NCBI GenBank assembly: GCA_003518105.1
Contig: DOZH01000008.1
Coordinates: 128,854 to 192,853, forward strand
Direction: 5' to 3'
From: Candidatus Uhrbacteria bacterium
GTDB lineage: Bacteria; Patescibacteriota; Patescibacteriia; UBA9934
Length of the DNA stretch: 64,000 nucleotides
The notes under the pieces are model-generated. The model worked only from the letters and a program-made list of their open reading frames with translations, searched no databases and had not been told where the DNA came from. Below, piece by piece: positions 48,409-55,457 of this stretch (its first letter is position 1; every line of letters begins with the position of its first letter). Position numbers and translations under genes: made by a program.

Positions 48409-50667
48409 TTAATTTTCAAACCAGGGCACCCTACTAGTGCCCTTTTTTGTTGTATATAAATAGACTGTCGCTAGCGACGGGAAGAGTGACTGCTGCTGAG
48501 GATCAGCAAAAGCAATATAGATTGAGTCTGCAAATGTGTTTTCAAGATACGGCTTCTCTAACATTCGCATGACATAATATTGTTGAGCGCCTCGCACAAC
48601 ATCTTCGTTGACGCATCGTTTAGCTGCTTGTGCCTCCAGTTGTTTGGCGATGTCGACTTCACCCCACCAGTCACTTGGTTTTTCATCTAATACTCGCTGC
48701 ACTAATTCATGATTCATGCCCCATGTTTTCCAGAGTTCACTCAAGCGGATTGTTGCAAAACCATGTGTCGCTAATAGTTCTGTAATTTCCTTGATATAGA
48801 AATCATAGTCTTGAGAGGCATAACCATTACTCTTAGCATGTTCGTCTGAGAGGACAAAAGTCATTTCAATTCCAGGTGCGTAAACGCGGCGAATACCTGC
48901 AATATAACTCAAGAGATTATTTAACATCTCATGATCTGCCGCATCAACGTGCCTTTTTGAGGAAGCACCCCAAAAACTAAAGCAGCTTATTGGTTTGCTA
49001 AGTTTTTGTGTCTTTTCGATATTATCGCGTAATAAGTCTTCAAGAAACGGCAAATCTCTTCGGTATTTATTTAACGTCATTGCCGCTATTATCAGATCAA
49101 CTTCAATTAAGATTATTTTTTTCGGCTGAGTAAGCTCATCTATATTATCTTTAACGATAAGACGATCTGTGGCATTAGCTAGTTTGTTATAACCATATTC
49201 AATAAATTTCTCTAGACAGTATTCTCCCTCACGAGTTTTTATTTGATACTGTCGAAGCAATGATTTATCAAGCTGGCCAGTCGCACGAGCAGCAGCCACT
49301 TCCGCAACATCCCCTTCCTCCACTCTAAAATCAGTACCGACATTCATGCCAGCCCCGTTAGCGAAGGGTGCTTTATCACGCCAGGCAATATAGTCTGGTA
49401 GAAAATTATCCGCTACTTTCCGCAATATATATTTAGTGATTAAATGAGAGTTGTCGTATTTAATTTTCAATCCACCATCAATCTGCAGAGCCAAGTCGAC
49501 AACCTCACGATCAAAAAATGGACTGCGAACTTCTACCGTGTGTTTCATGCTCATTCTGTCTAATCGTTGCAAGTGACCAGCATGAAGTGATTTTAACAGC
49601 ATTAGGCAGCCTTCGTTAACTAAATACTGTGGCAGTTTGGCAAATTCATTATAGCCAGCGAACAGCTCGTCTGATCCATCACCTACCAAAACAACTTTTA
49701 ACCCAAGTTGATGCGCAGCCTGGGCACATAGGTCCAAGGCAAAAGACTGCCTAATAATTTGCGGTTCGTAAGTTTCTAGATGATAAATTACGCTATCCAG
49801 TTCAGCGGCGTAGTCGACGTCAGGATTAACGAGGTGATATTTATAACCACGTTCTTGGCAGAGACGTAACGCGAATTGGTAATCCAGTGAGTCGGGGTAA
49901 CCTAAAATTATCGCCGTAATATTAGAATGATACTTCGTAGCAATAGCCATCACTAAACTGCTATCAACTCCGCCTGATAATAAGACGCCAAGTGGCAGGT
50001 CTGTCTGTACACGTTTCTTCACTGCCTGGACTAGTGAATCTTCTAGTCGTCTAATTACAACCTGCTCGTCGCTCAAGGTATTACTAAATTTTAAAACGAA
50101 GTACTCGGTAAGTTTTCCGTTGAGGTAATAATGACCTGGTGGAAATTCGTGAATAGTCTCAATGTCTTCGAAGGAGGCTAGCTGTTTCATTTCTGAAGCA
50201 AAATAAAGCTGTCCCGTCGAATCGGTCGCGTAGTATAGTGGTTTGACGCCTAACGGATCGCGAGCAGCAAAAGTATCTCCCGTTTTTGCATTATAAATAA
50301 CAAAAGCAAACATTTCAGAATCTAGATGTTTGACTATCTCGACTCCATATTCCTCATAAAGGTGGGCTAGTACTTCAGTATCTGAGCTCGTGCGGAAAAT
50401 ATGCCCTTTGAGCTGCAGCTCGTCTTGAAGTTTTTGATAATTAAAAATTTCTCCATTTTGAACGGCGAAAATAGTATTATCCTCGTTTGCTTGTGGTTGT
50501 TTACCTAGTGCTCGGGCGACAATTGGCAAGCGGTTAGCACCTATCACCGCAGAAGGTAGGTATTTTAACTCATACGTACTACTTCCGCGATGAGTAATTT
50601 TTTCGAGAGCCTGGTGGGCTCGTTCTTTTGGATTGTTGGTACCGAAGATACCGATAATTCCACACAT
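48409..50667 (-). CDS. asnB: Asparagine synthetase (glutamine-hydrolysing) with extra C-terminal domain
   Basis: 752 residues from ATG 50667, placing the nucleophile Cys at position 2 (MCGIIGIFG). Glutaminase domain to about 200 (THRGSSTYE, FAVQNGEIFNY, SSDTEVLAHLYEEYG), synthetase P-loop LLSGGVDSSL at about 228-236, VVLVGDGSDELFAGY. After about residue 505 comes a 245-residue domain absent from ordinary AsnB, containing FSFWGASSKRHVDAADHEML and YAPGIEMTFVLSDEHAK. Convergent with rimK. An extended -10 TGTTATAAT is 11 nt before the ATG. Confidence 0.88.
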   Translation of the reverse strand: MCGIIGIFGTNNPKERAHQALEKITHRGSSTYELKYLPSAVIGANRLPIVARALGKQPQANEDNTIFAVQNGEIFNYQKLQDELQLKGHIFRTSSDTEVLAHLYEEYGVEIVKHLDSEMFAFVIYNAKTGDTFAARDPLGVKPLYYATDSTGQLYFASEMKQLASFEDIETIHEFPPGHYYLNGKLTEYFVLKFSNTLSDEQVVIRRLEDSLVQAVKKRVQTDLPLGVLLSGGVDSSLVMAIATKYHSNITAIILGYPDSLDYQFALRLCQERGYKYHLVNPDVDYAAELDSVIYHLETYEPQIIRQSFALDLCAQAAHQLGLKVVLVGDGSDELFAGYNEFAKLPQYLVNEGCLMLLKSLHAGHLQRLDRMSMKHTVEVRSPFFDREVVDLALQIDGGLKIKYDNSHLITKYILRKVADNFLPDYIAWRDKAPFANGAGMNVGTDFRVEEGDVAEVAAARATGQLDKSLLRQYQIKTREGEYCLEKFIEYGYNKLANATDRLIVKDNIDELTQPKKIILIEVDLIIAAMTLNKYRRDLPFLEDLLRDNIEKTQKLSKPISCFSFWGASSKRHVDAADHEMLNNLLSYIAGIRRVYAPGIEMTFVLSDEHAKSNGYASQDYDFYIKEITELLATHGFATIRLSELWKTWGMNHELVQRVLDEKPSDWWGEVDIAKQLEAQAAKRCVNEDVVRGAQQYYVMRMLEKPYLENTFADSIYIAFADPQQQSLFPSLATVYLYTTKKGTSRVPWFEN
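48424..48449 (+). terminator. Intrinsic terminator of the rimK-like gene, inside the asnB 3' end
   Basis: GGGCAC (48424-48429) pairs with GTGCCC (48437-48442), followed by TTTTTTG. It overlaps the last codons of the convergent asnB. Confidence 0.78.
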
Positions 50668-50744
50668 ATATACCATTAATTATAACAGATAATGCAATTT
50701 ACATGTATAGCGCCTCCGTCGGCCTCAAACAGGCCAAGCCGCTG

Positions 50745-50767
50745 CCGAAGCGGAGGATGATGGAGTA
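50745..50767. repeat. Right copy of the 23-nt direct repeat, with rimK-tail remnant upstream
   Basis: Identical to 48373-48395. The preceding bases 50710-50744 encode SVGLKQAKPL in the same frame as the rimK end but with different synonymous codons (GTC, CTC, AAA, GCC, CTG). Confidence 0.85.
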
Positions 50768-50814
50768 CTCACAATACATAAAAATCAGCCAGGAGGTTGA
50801 TTCTTTGATAGTAT

Positions 50815-50843
50815 TTGACAGAAATACTTTACTACAGTACAGT
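50815..50843 (+). promoter_or_regulatory. Promoter and possible operator of the TrpR/YerC-like gene
   Basis: TTGACA (50815-50820), 17-nt spacer, TACAGT (50838-50843), 9 nt, ATG 50853. The 11-nt palindrome AGTACAGTACT overlaps the -10 box and could be the binding site of the encoded repressor. A Shine-Dalgarno-like AGGAGG at 50791-50796 lies upstream of the promoter and would only serve a TTG at 50805. Confidence 0.65.
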
Positions 50844-50852
50844 ACTTGTTGT

Positions 50853-51191
50853 ATGATGACTTTAATAGCTACACAACGCGAACAAGAGCTCTGGAATGCA
50901 ATTTTGAGTTTGCAGACCCCGTTGGAGTGCCAAAAATTTTTTGGTGATTTGCTGACAGCAGATGAGGTTGCTGATTTTGCGAAGCGTTGGCAAGTGGCAC
51001 GTATGCTTTATGCTGGTACCTCGTATGTTGTTATTCAAAAAGAAACCGCGCTGTCGAGCAGAACCATTGCGCGTATTTCAAATTGGCTCAAAGAAGGAAC
51101 CGGCGGCTATCGTTTGCTCTTAAAGCGCACCGATAATGTTAATTACCATCATACCGTTCTTGCGTCTCCTCGACGTCGAACGGCTCATTGA
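50853..51191 (+). CDS. TrpR/YerC-family DNA-binding protein
   Basis: About 112 residues from ATG 50853: EQELWNAILSLQTPLECQKFFGDLLTADEVADFAKRWQVARML then SYVVIQKETALSSRTIARISNWLKEGTGGY, the TrpR/YerC helix-turn-helix. The open frame begins further upstream at 50703 and includes the rimK-tail remnant, but the promoter position favours the later start. No tryptophan genes nearby; autoregulation is likely. Followed by a terminator. Confidence 0.8.
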   Translation: MMTLIATQREQELWNAILSLQTPLECQKFFGDLLTADEVADFAKRWQVARMLYAGTSYVVIQKETALSSRTIARISNWLKEGTGGYRLLLKRTDNVNYHHTVLASPRRRTAH

Positions 51192-51216
51192 AGTTGCAAG
51201 ATCTGCTCAATGATTC

Positions 51217-51250
51217 GCTCCGCATCGATGAGATGCTAGAGCGATTTTTT
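51217..51250 (+). terminator. Intrinsic terminator of the TrpR/YerC-like gene
   Basis: GCTC-C-GCATC pairs with GATGC-TA-GAGC around GATGA, then GATTTTTT. 25 nt after the stop. Confidence 0.8.
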
Positions 51251-51354
51251 AATTTAAATATCATCGCCGGCTTCATTTGTGCTTGATGAAGTATCGAGCT
51301 CAAGCAGGAACCGGAGAGATCATTCTCTGATTCTATTCACCTCAGGAGGTTCTC

Positions 51355-51996
51355 GTGGAAAAGATCATGCCCTACCGTTCGCTTGTTCATGTACTTATTC
51401 TCGAGTGCGGAGAGCCTCTCGTCGTTTGCAATGAGGCGCGCGAGATTCTCTGGCAGTACGAGAAGGATGACATGAAGCCGTATCTTGGAGATCTAATGCT
51501 ACTTCGTAAAGGAGCCCTGCAACGTCTTCGCAAGGCAGCTCGTCTCCTTAAAAAACTGCATCCAGAAGCACGACTCTCCGTCGCCTACGCATACCGCCTT
51601 CGCCTCATTCAGGAACGATACTTCTGGAATCAGTTCAAGAAGTTTCGTGAGCAGTATTTGAATGAGTCCGAACTCGAGATTCGTGAACGTGCGCATATGT
51701 TCTGTGCGTCACCTGACGTCGCGGGACATCCGACGGGTGGTGCAGTTGACGTCACCATCTCCGGATTCGACATGGGATCCGCCATTGCAGATTTCAACAG
51801 CCCTTTGATTCGAACGTTCCATCCGGATTTGACGGCTGAACAGCGCGCGAATCGAGAACTGCTTCGTTGGATCATGATGAAGGTTGGATTTGCTCCGTTC
51901 GATGGCGAATGGTGGCACTTCTCGTTCGGTGACCGTGAATGGGCTGCATACTATGGGAAACCGTGCGCGATCTACAGTCAGATCGACTATCACTAA
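51355..51996 (+). CDS. VanX/DdpX-type D-Ala-D-Ala dipeptidase (peptidase M15)
   Basis: 213 residues starting GTG 51355 with a full Shine-Dalgarno AGGAGG (51344-51349, 5-nt spacing), which is rare in this window. Zinc site: GHPTGGAVDVTI (HxxGxAxD) and GEWWHFS (ExxH). Cleaves D-Ala-D-Ala or related dipeptides from peptidoglycan; here scavenging seems more likely than resistance, since no vanH/vanA is present. No signal peptide, so cytoplasmic. Codon use and the Shine-Dalgarno suggest transfer. Confidence 0.86.
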   Translation: MEKIMPYRSLVHVLILECGEPLVVCNEAREILWQYEKDDMKPYLGDLMLLRKGALQRLRKAARLLKKLHPEARLSVAYAYRLRLIQERYFWNQFKKFREQYLNESELEIRERAHMFCASPDVAGHPTGGAVDVTISGFDMGSAIADFNSPLIRTFHPDLTAEQRANRELLRWIMMKVGFAPFDGEWWHFSFGDREWAAYYGKPCAIYSQIDYH

Positions 51997-52015
51997 ACAC
52001 GTACGTCCTCACTCT

Positions 52016-52052
52016 GCCGCATCTCTTCCCTCTTTGGGAATTGAGATGCGGC
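52016..52052 (+). terminator. Strong hairpin after the VanX-like gene
   Basis: GCCGCATCTC and GAGATGCGGC pair perfectly (10 bp) and inside them TTCCC pairs with GGGAA. Only a weak U-rich stretch follows, so termination is likely but not certain. Confidence 0.65.
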
Positions 52053-52077
52053 GCCCCTTATTCATGCTTCAAACTTT

Positions 52078-52710
52078 ATGAACTTCTCCATCCCAAAATA
52101 TCTCGCATTAGACATTGATAACACGCTTATTTTTGGCGCTGAGGCCGATGTATTTTACGGACGATACAAACGTGCATTAGAGACAGCATTTGCTCAAGAA
52201 ATGAAGATTTCCATTGAACAAGCGCAAACGTGTCTCAACGCTTATCGAACAGCGTATGACGGACAAGGCGAGTTGGCGTTCGAAACATTTGGTATCTCTC
52301 AAACATGTGTTTACGATGCCTTTTGTACAGTGAATCCTGCTGGTACTTTGCCCATGATGAAGACGACGATTGCAACAATAACTCGTCTCCTAAAATACAC
52401 AAAACTCATAGCGATCACAGATGGACCCGTAGAACAGATTGATCGTATATTTACTGCGACAGGAATTCGACGAGAATGGTTTACAGAAATTATTGGCTGG
52501 GAGCGTGGAAAGGGGAAACCAAAGAACGGGTCATCGCGTATTTATGCAGACGTCATTGCGCGATACGGCATAGCACCAGAAGAATTCATGATGGTTGGCG
52601 ATGTTTATTCCATTGACGTTGAACCAGCGAGACAGATTGGAGCGAGGTCTGTGCATATTGGAAATTCGCCTGAATCAATTGCAGACATTTCACTTCTTTC
52701 ATTCACTTAA
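52078..52710 (+). CDS. HAD-superfamily hydrolase
   Basis: 210 residues: motif I LALDIDNTLIFG (DxDxT), motif II IAITDG, motif III Lys in KGKPKNGSSR, motif IV MMVGDVYSIDVEPARQIG. Likely a small-molecule phosphatase, possibly a nucleotidase in view of the nucleoside hydrolase 9 nt downstream. Together they could salvage nucleotides: dephosphorylation, then base release. Confidence 0.85.
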   Translation: MNFSIPKYLALDIDNTLIFGAEADVFYGRYKRALETAFAQEMKISIEQAQTCLNAYRTAYDGQGELAFETFGISQTCVYDAFCTVNPAGTLPMMKTTIATITRLLKYTKLIAITDGPVEQIDRIFTATGIRREWFTEIIGWERGKGKPKNGSSRIYADVIARYGIAPEEFMMVGDVYSIDVEPARQIGARSVHIGNSPESIADISLLSFT

Positions 52711-52719
52711 AACTTATTT

Positions 52720-53667
52720 ATGATCAACAAACCAACATCAGTGTGGATTGATACAGATCCGGGAAATGACGACATGATGGCAATTCTGCTTCTTGCGCAA
52801 AATTCTTTAGTGAATATCCTTGGAGTATCGACAGTATTTGGCAATACGTCACTTCCAAAAGTAACAAGAAATGCTAAGTTTATTTTGGATTTGGCAAAAC
52901 GAAATGACATTCCTCTTTTTGCAGGAGCAGAACAGCCATTGATTCGCGATCAGATTTGTGCGGACATTCATGGCGAAAGTGGGCTTGATGGCGTGACGCT
53001 AGTTGAAGAAGACTTAATGGTCGCTGATAAAGCGCAAGAGGCAATCATAAAAGCTCTTGAAGACGCGGAAGAACCCATCACCATTCTGGCGCTTGGTCCG
53101 CTGACGAATATCGCGAAACTCTTTACTACTCGTCCTGATCTCATCAGCCGTGTTCAACGACTCGTCATAATGGGTGGAGCAATTACAGTTCCTGGAAACA
53201 AGAATCGTGTTGCGGAGTTTAATGTATTTTGTGATCCGGAAGCCGCGGAGAGCGTTTTTAATACTATCATTCCGAAGACGCTCATTCCGCTCGACCCCTG
53301 TACTAGCGTCGTCCTCACCGACCGAGACATTGCGTCACTTCCTAACAGAACTGTCGGCACGACGCTCAAACGTATACTCAAGCCCTACATTGAAAACATT
53401 TGCATCTTTGAAGGCGTTCAGGGCGCCTTAATGTACGACCCCATCGCCGCTTATTACCTTCTCAATCCCGCCGCCTTCACTACAGTTCCCATGGACGTTC
53501 GCGTTGAAACCTCATCCAAAGGACTCACTTACGGTATGACCGTCGCCGAACGCCGTATCATTGCAGAACGTGTTTTCAATATGGATGTCGTCACAGAAGT
53601 GGATGCGAAACAGTTTATTTCAGCATTTCTTGCAGCTATAAAAGAAATGGATAAATGTGACGAGTAA
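52720..53667 (+). CDS. Nucleoside hydrolase (inosine-uridine type)
   Basis: 315 residues. WIDTDPGNDDMMAIL is the calcium site DxDxxxDD; also ILGVSTVFGNT, DIHGESGLDG, ILALGPLTNIA and IMGGAITVPGN. Hydrolyses ribonucleosides to base and ribose. Pairs with the HAD gene upstream; a salvage role fits an organism that cannot make nucleotides de novo. Confidence 0.93.
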   Translation: MINKPTSVWIDTDPGNDDMMAILLLAQNSLVNILGVSTVFGNTSLPKVTRNAKFILDLAKRNDIPLFAGAEQPLIRDQICADIHGESGLDGVTLVEEDLMVADKAQEAIIKALEDAEEPITILALGPLTNIAKLFTTRPDLISRVQRLVIMGGAITVPGNKNRVAEFNVFCDPEAAESVFNTIIPKTLIPLDPCTSVVLTDRDIASLPNRTVGTTLKRILKPYIENICIFEGVQGALMYDPIAAYYLLNPAAFTTVPMDVRVETSSKGLTYGMTVAERRIIAERVFNMDVVTEVDAKQFISAFLAAIKEMDKCDE

Positions 53668-53707
53668 GCTTTTACGAATGATGCGACGTGTATAGCGCCT
53701 CGTTCTC

Positions 53708-53844
53708 GCGAGTGAACTCGCTCCACTTCGACGCGATCCAAACTCTGCTAGATAATTCTTGAATAGTGTATGGCGGCACGCGTGTGGCGAGCGAGCTCGC
53801 CGCGCGAGGCCGCGATCCACGCCCGCAACGTGCTCCGCACGTTG
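53708..53844. repeat. Tandem hairpin-rich intergenic repeats
   Basis: The roughly 200-bp gap before tRNA-Gln holds no ORF of interest but three palindromic hairpins: GCGAGT-GA-ACTCGC (53708-53721), GGCGAG-CGAG-CTCGCC (53786-53801) and CAACGTGC-TCC-GCACGTTG (53826-53844). The first two belong to a repeated unit of about 36 nt that in both cases ends in CGCGATCCA. Confidence 0.7.
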
Positions 53845-53861
53845 GTCGACTTTGCCGACGA

Positions 53862-53900
53862 ACCAACAAAAAACCAGCCAGAGGCTGATTTTTTGTTGGT
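53862..53900 (-). terminator. Terminator hairpin overlapping the tRNA-Gln 3' end
   Basis: An 18-bp stem (one G-U on the minus strand), arms 53862-53879 and 53883-53900, loop of 3 nt. On the minus strand the descending arm holds GGCTGGTTTTTT. The ascending arm includes the encoded ACCA of the tRNA, so termination and tRNA 3' folding would compete. It is nearly symmetric and could act on both strands. Confidence 0.75.
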
Positions 53901-53970
53901 TCCGGGACGTGGATTCGAACCACGGTACCCTCCTCCAGAGGGAGGTGTCCTGCCGCTAGACGATCCCGGA
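53897..53970 (-). tRNA. tRNA-Gln (anticodon CTG), CCA encoded
   Basis: Acceptor TCCGGGA/TCCCGGA, anticodon stem CCTCC/GGAGG with loop CTCTGGA (anticodon CTG), T-arm CGTGG-TTCGAAT-CCACG, discriminator A then CCA. Confidence 0.93.
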
Positions 53971-53991
53971 AGAATCATTAATAACGCTAGG

Positions 53992-54020
53992 AAGATACCA
54001 TTTCAGCAGACTTGCGTCAA
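53992..54020 (-). promoter_or_regulatory. Promoter of tRNA-Gln
   Basis: Minus strand: TTGACG (54015-54020), 17-nt spacer, TATCTT (53992-53997), about 15 nt leader to the mature 5' end. The remaining 200 bp to the next promoter at 54221 show no gene. Confidence 0.65.
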
Positions 54021-54220
54021 TTTCCAGCACACATCCCCCCACCTGCCATCTTCTCGCGAAAAACCGACCATGCGTTAAAACAATTATTTCTACAAAACAA
54101 ATCAAACCAGTAGCTATTATGAACCATATACTATATCAGCGCCTGTCCTTAGCTCTAATTCGACCTCAACTCCATGGGCTTTTTTATTGCTAAAGTTAGC
54201 TCTATTTTCTACTTATCAAC

Positions 54221-54249
54221 TTGACAAAAGGCCATTTTTTTGCTATTGT
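54221..54249 (+). promoter_or_regulatory. Promoter of the 51-codon gene
   Basis: TTGACA (54221-54226), 17-nt spacer, TATTGT (54244-54249). Followed by a leader of about 58 nt with a Shine-Dalgarno, in contrast with the leaderless genes around it. Confidence 0.75.
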
Positions 54250-54312
54250 TAACAGCGAGTCGCTGCCTTTCGCAGCCAAGTCGATACACCACCCACCCTC
54301 CGGAGACGCCCC

Positions 54313-54468
54313 ATGTTGCAACAGTTCCTCACCGACAATCTCCACCTCGCCGGCTTTGGCGAGTGCCTCCTCGAGCTCGCCCTTGGCGTGCCCCTCGTCT
54401 ACCTCGTCCTGGCCAAGCCCGTGGCGTTTTTCTCCCCCAGGGAGAAAGACTACACCAACCTCGAGTGA
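54313..54468 (+). CDS. Small single-segment membrane protein, foreign codon use
   Basis: 51 residues, MLQQFLTDNLHLAGFGECLL continuing with ELALGVPLVYLVLAKPVAFF as one membrane helix and a charged tail ending NLE. ATG has GGAGA 6 nt upstream. Nearly all codons end in C or G, like the gene at 37520 and unlike neighbours. It has its own strong promoter and terminator, so it is probably expressed as a single small unit. Unknown function; possibly missed by automated annotation. Confidence 0.6.
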   Translation: MLQQFLTDNLHLAGFGECLLELALGVPLVYLVLAKPVAFFSPREKDYTNLE

Positions 54469-54479
54469 CCCCCCTTCCC

Positions 54480-54495
54480 GCCAGGCTAGCCTGGC
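54480..54495. repeat. Perfect 16-nt palindrome after the 51-codon gene
   Basis: GCCAGGCTAGCCTGGC, 11 nt after the stop, could form a 6-bp hairpin with a CTAG loop in the 3' untranslated region. Confidence 0.7.
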
Positions 54496-54547
54496 CCCTC
54501 ATCTCGTGCACCCGCACAGTAGCCCACGCGATGCCCCTCTGGCGTCG

Positions 54548-54581
54548 ACAGAAGCTACTCGTGTCGGGTGCTTCTGTTTTT
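54548..54581 (+). terminator. Intrinsic terminator of the 51-codon gene
   Basis: ACAGAAGC (54548-54555) pairs with GCTTCTGT (54570-54577), followed by a run of five T. Confidence 0.8.
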
Positions 54582-54612
54582 ACGGGATTACCGGTGAGGG
54601 TCGGCCCAAAAC

Positions 54613-54640
54613 TTGCCTTTTTAATTAGTTCGGGTATTGT
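54613..54640 (+). promoter_or_regulatory. Promoter of ribH
   Basis: TTGCCT (54613-54618), 16-nt spacer, TATTGT (54635-54640), 8 nt, ATG 54649. Leaderless or nearly so; this leaves no room for an FMN riboswitch. Confidence 0.65.
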
Positions 54641-54648
54641 AAACAAAT

Positions 54649-55107
54649 ATGGACCATAATACTTTTGCAGTTCAAGACGGCAGCACGGCCAAGATCGCCA
54701 TCGTCAAAGCCCGCTTTAACCAGGAAATTACCCAAGGATTATTACGTGGAGCCTTGGAAGTTTTAGAAGCCTCCGGGGTGCGTGAGGACCGAATTAAAAC
54801 CGTGGAAGTACCCGGCTCATTCGAAATCATTCACGCCGCCAACATGCTGGCCAAAGAGAATGAATACGACGCCATTATTTGCCTGGGCTGCATTGTCCGC
54901 GGCTCCACCAAGCATGACGAGTACTTAGCCCAGGCCGTTTACGGTGCCATGAAGGACATCATGTTAAAACACAGTCTGCCCGTCATTACCGCCGTCCTGA
55001 CCGTGAACGATCAACAGCAAGCCATTGACCGCTCAGGTGTCGGCCCGATGAACCGCGGTGCCGAGGCTGCCCACGTCGCTTTAGAAATGATTAACCTACC
55101 ACTATGA
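54649..55107 (+). CDS. ribH: 6,7-dimethyl-8-ribityllumazine synthase
   Basis: 152 residues: AIVKARFNQEITQGLLRGAL, VEVPGSFEIIHAANML, IICLGCIVRGSTKHDEYLAQAVYGAM, PVITAVLTVNDQQQAIDRSG, NRGAEAAHVALEM. Makes the penultimate riboflavin precursor. ribA/B, ribD and ribE are not in the window. Overlaps the riboflavin kinase gene by 4 nt (ATGA). Confidence 0.94.
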   Translation: MDHNTFAVQDGSTAKIAIVKARFNQEITQGLLRGALEVLEASGVREDRIKTVEVPGSFEIIHAANMLAKENEYDAIICLGCIVRGSTKHDEYLAQAVYGAMKDIMLKHSLPVITAVLTVNDQQQAIDRSGVGPMNRGAEAAHVALEMINLPL

Positions 55108-55457
55108 TAGTCCGCGGAACCGTCGTCTCTGGCCTAGGTATTGCTGGCGCGCTCTTTGGCGTCCCAACGGCTAATCTAAAACTCGAGGAACCCATGGACT
55201 TGCCACCCGGCGTTTACTTAGGACGTACCAGCTTTGGTGGCACAGCTTACCCTAGCGTAATCTGTTACGGTGCTGACGGCGGCGACAAGTTCGAGGTCCA
55301 TTTATTAAATGCCAAGCTAGATCTTTTGCACGAGACTTTAAGCGTGGAAGTGGGCGACAAGGTAAACGACTTGGTGAATGAGCCCAACCAGCGATTGTTA
55401 TACGCTAAAGTTTTAGCCGACGTGGAGAAGGCTAAGACGATGCTCGGGATTCGCTAG
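55104..55457 (+). CDS. ribK: Riboflavin kinase, single-domain
   Basis: 117 residues with GIAGALFGVPTANLKL (the PTAN motif), LPPGVYLGRTSF and FEVHLLNAKLDLLHETLSVEV. Bacterial RibF is normally about 310 residues with an N-terminal FAD synthetase domain, absent here. Converts riboflavin to FMN, needed by Dus encoded at 46.4 kb. Coupled to ribH. Symbol used by functional analogy. Confidence 0.85.
   Translation: MIVRGTVVSGLGIAGALFGVPTANLKLEEPMDLPPGVYLGRTSFGGTAYPSVICYGADGGDKFEVHLLNAKLDLLHETLSVEVGDKVNDLVNEPNQRLLYAKVLADVEKAKTMLGIR

Noticed and set aside
50703..53703. Shared 13-nt string TGTATAGCGCCTC at 50705 and 53691 as island borders
   Set aside because: A 13-nt match is expected by chance many times in 64 kb, and no second feature supports it; it is unrelated to the stronger rimK-tail repeat.
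54583..54648. FMN riboswitch before ribH
   Set aside because: The -10 box is 8 nt before the ATG, leaving no leader, and none of the RFN element segments is visible.
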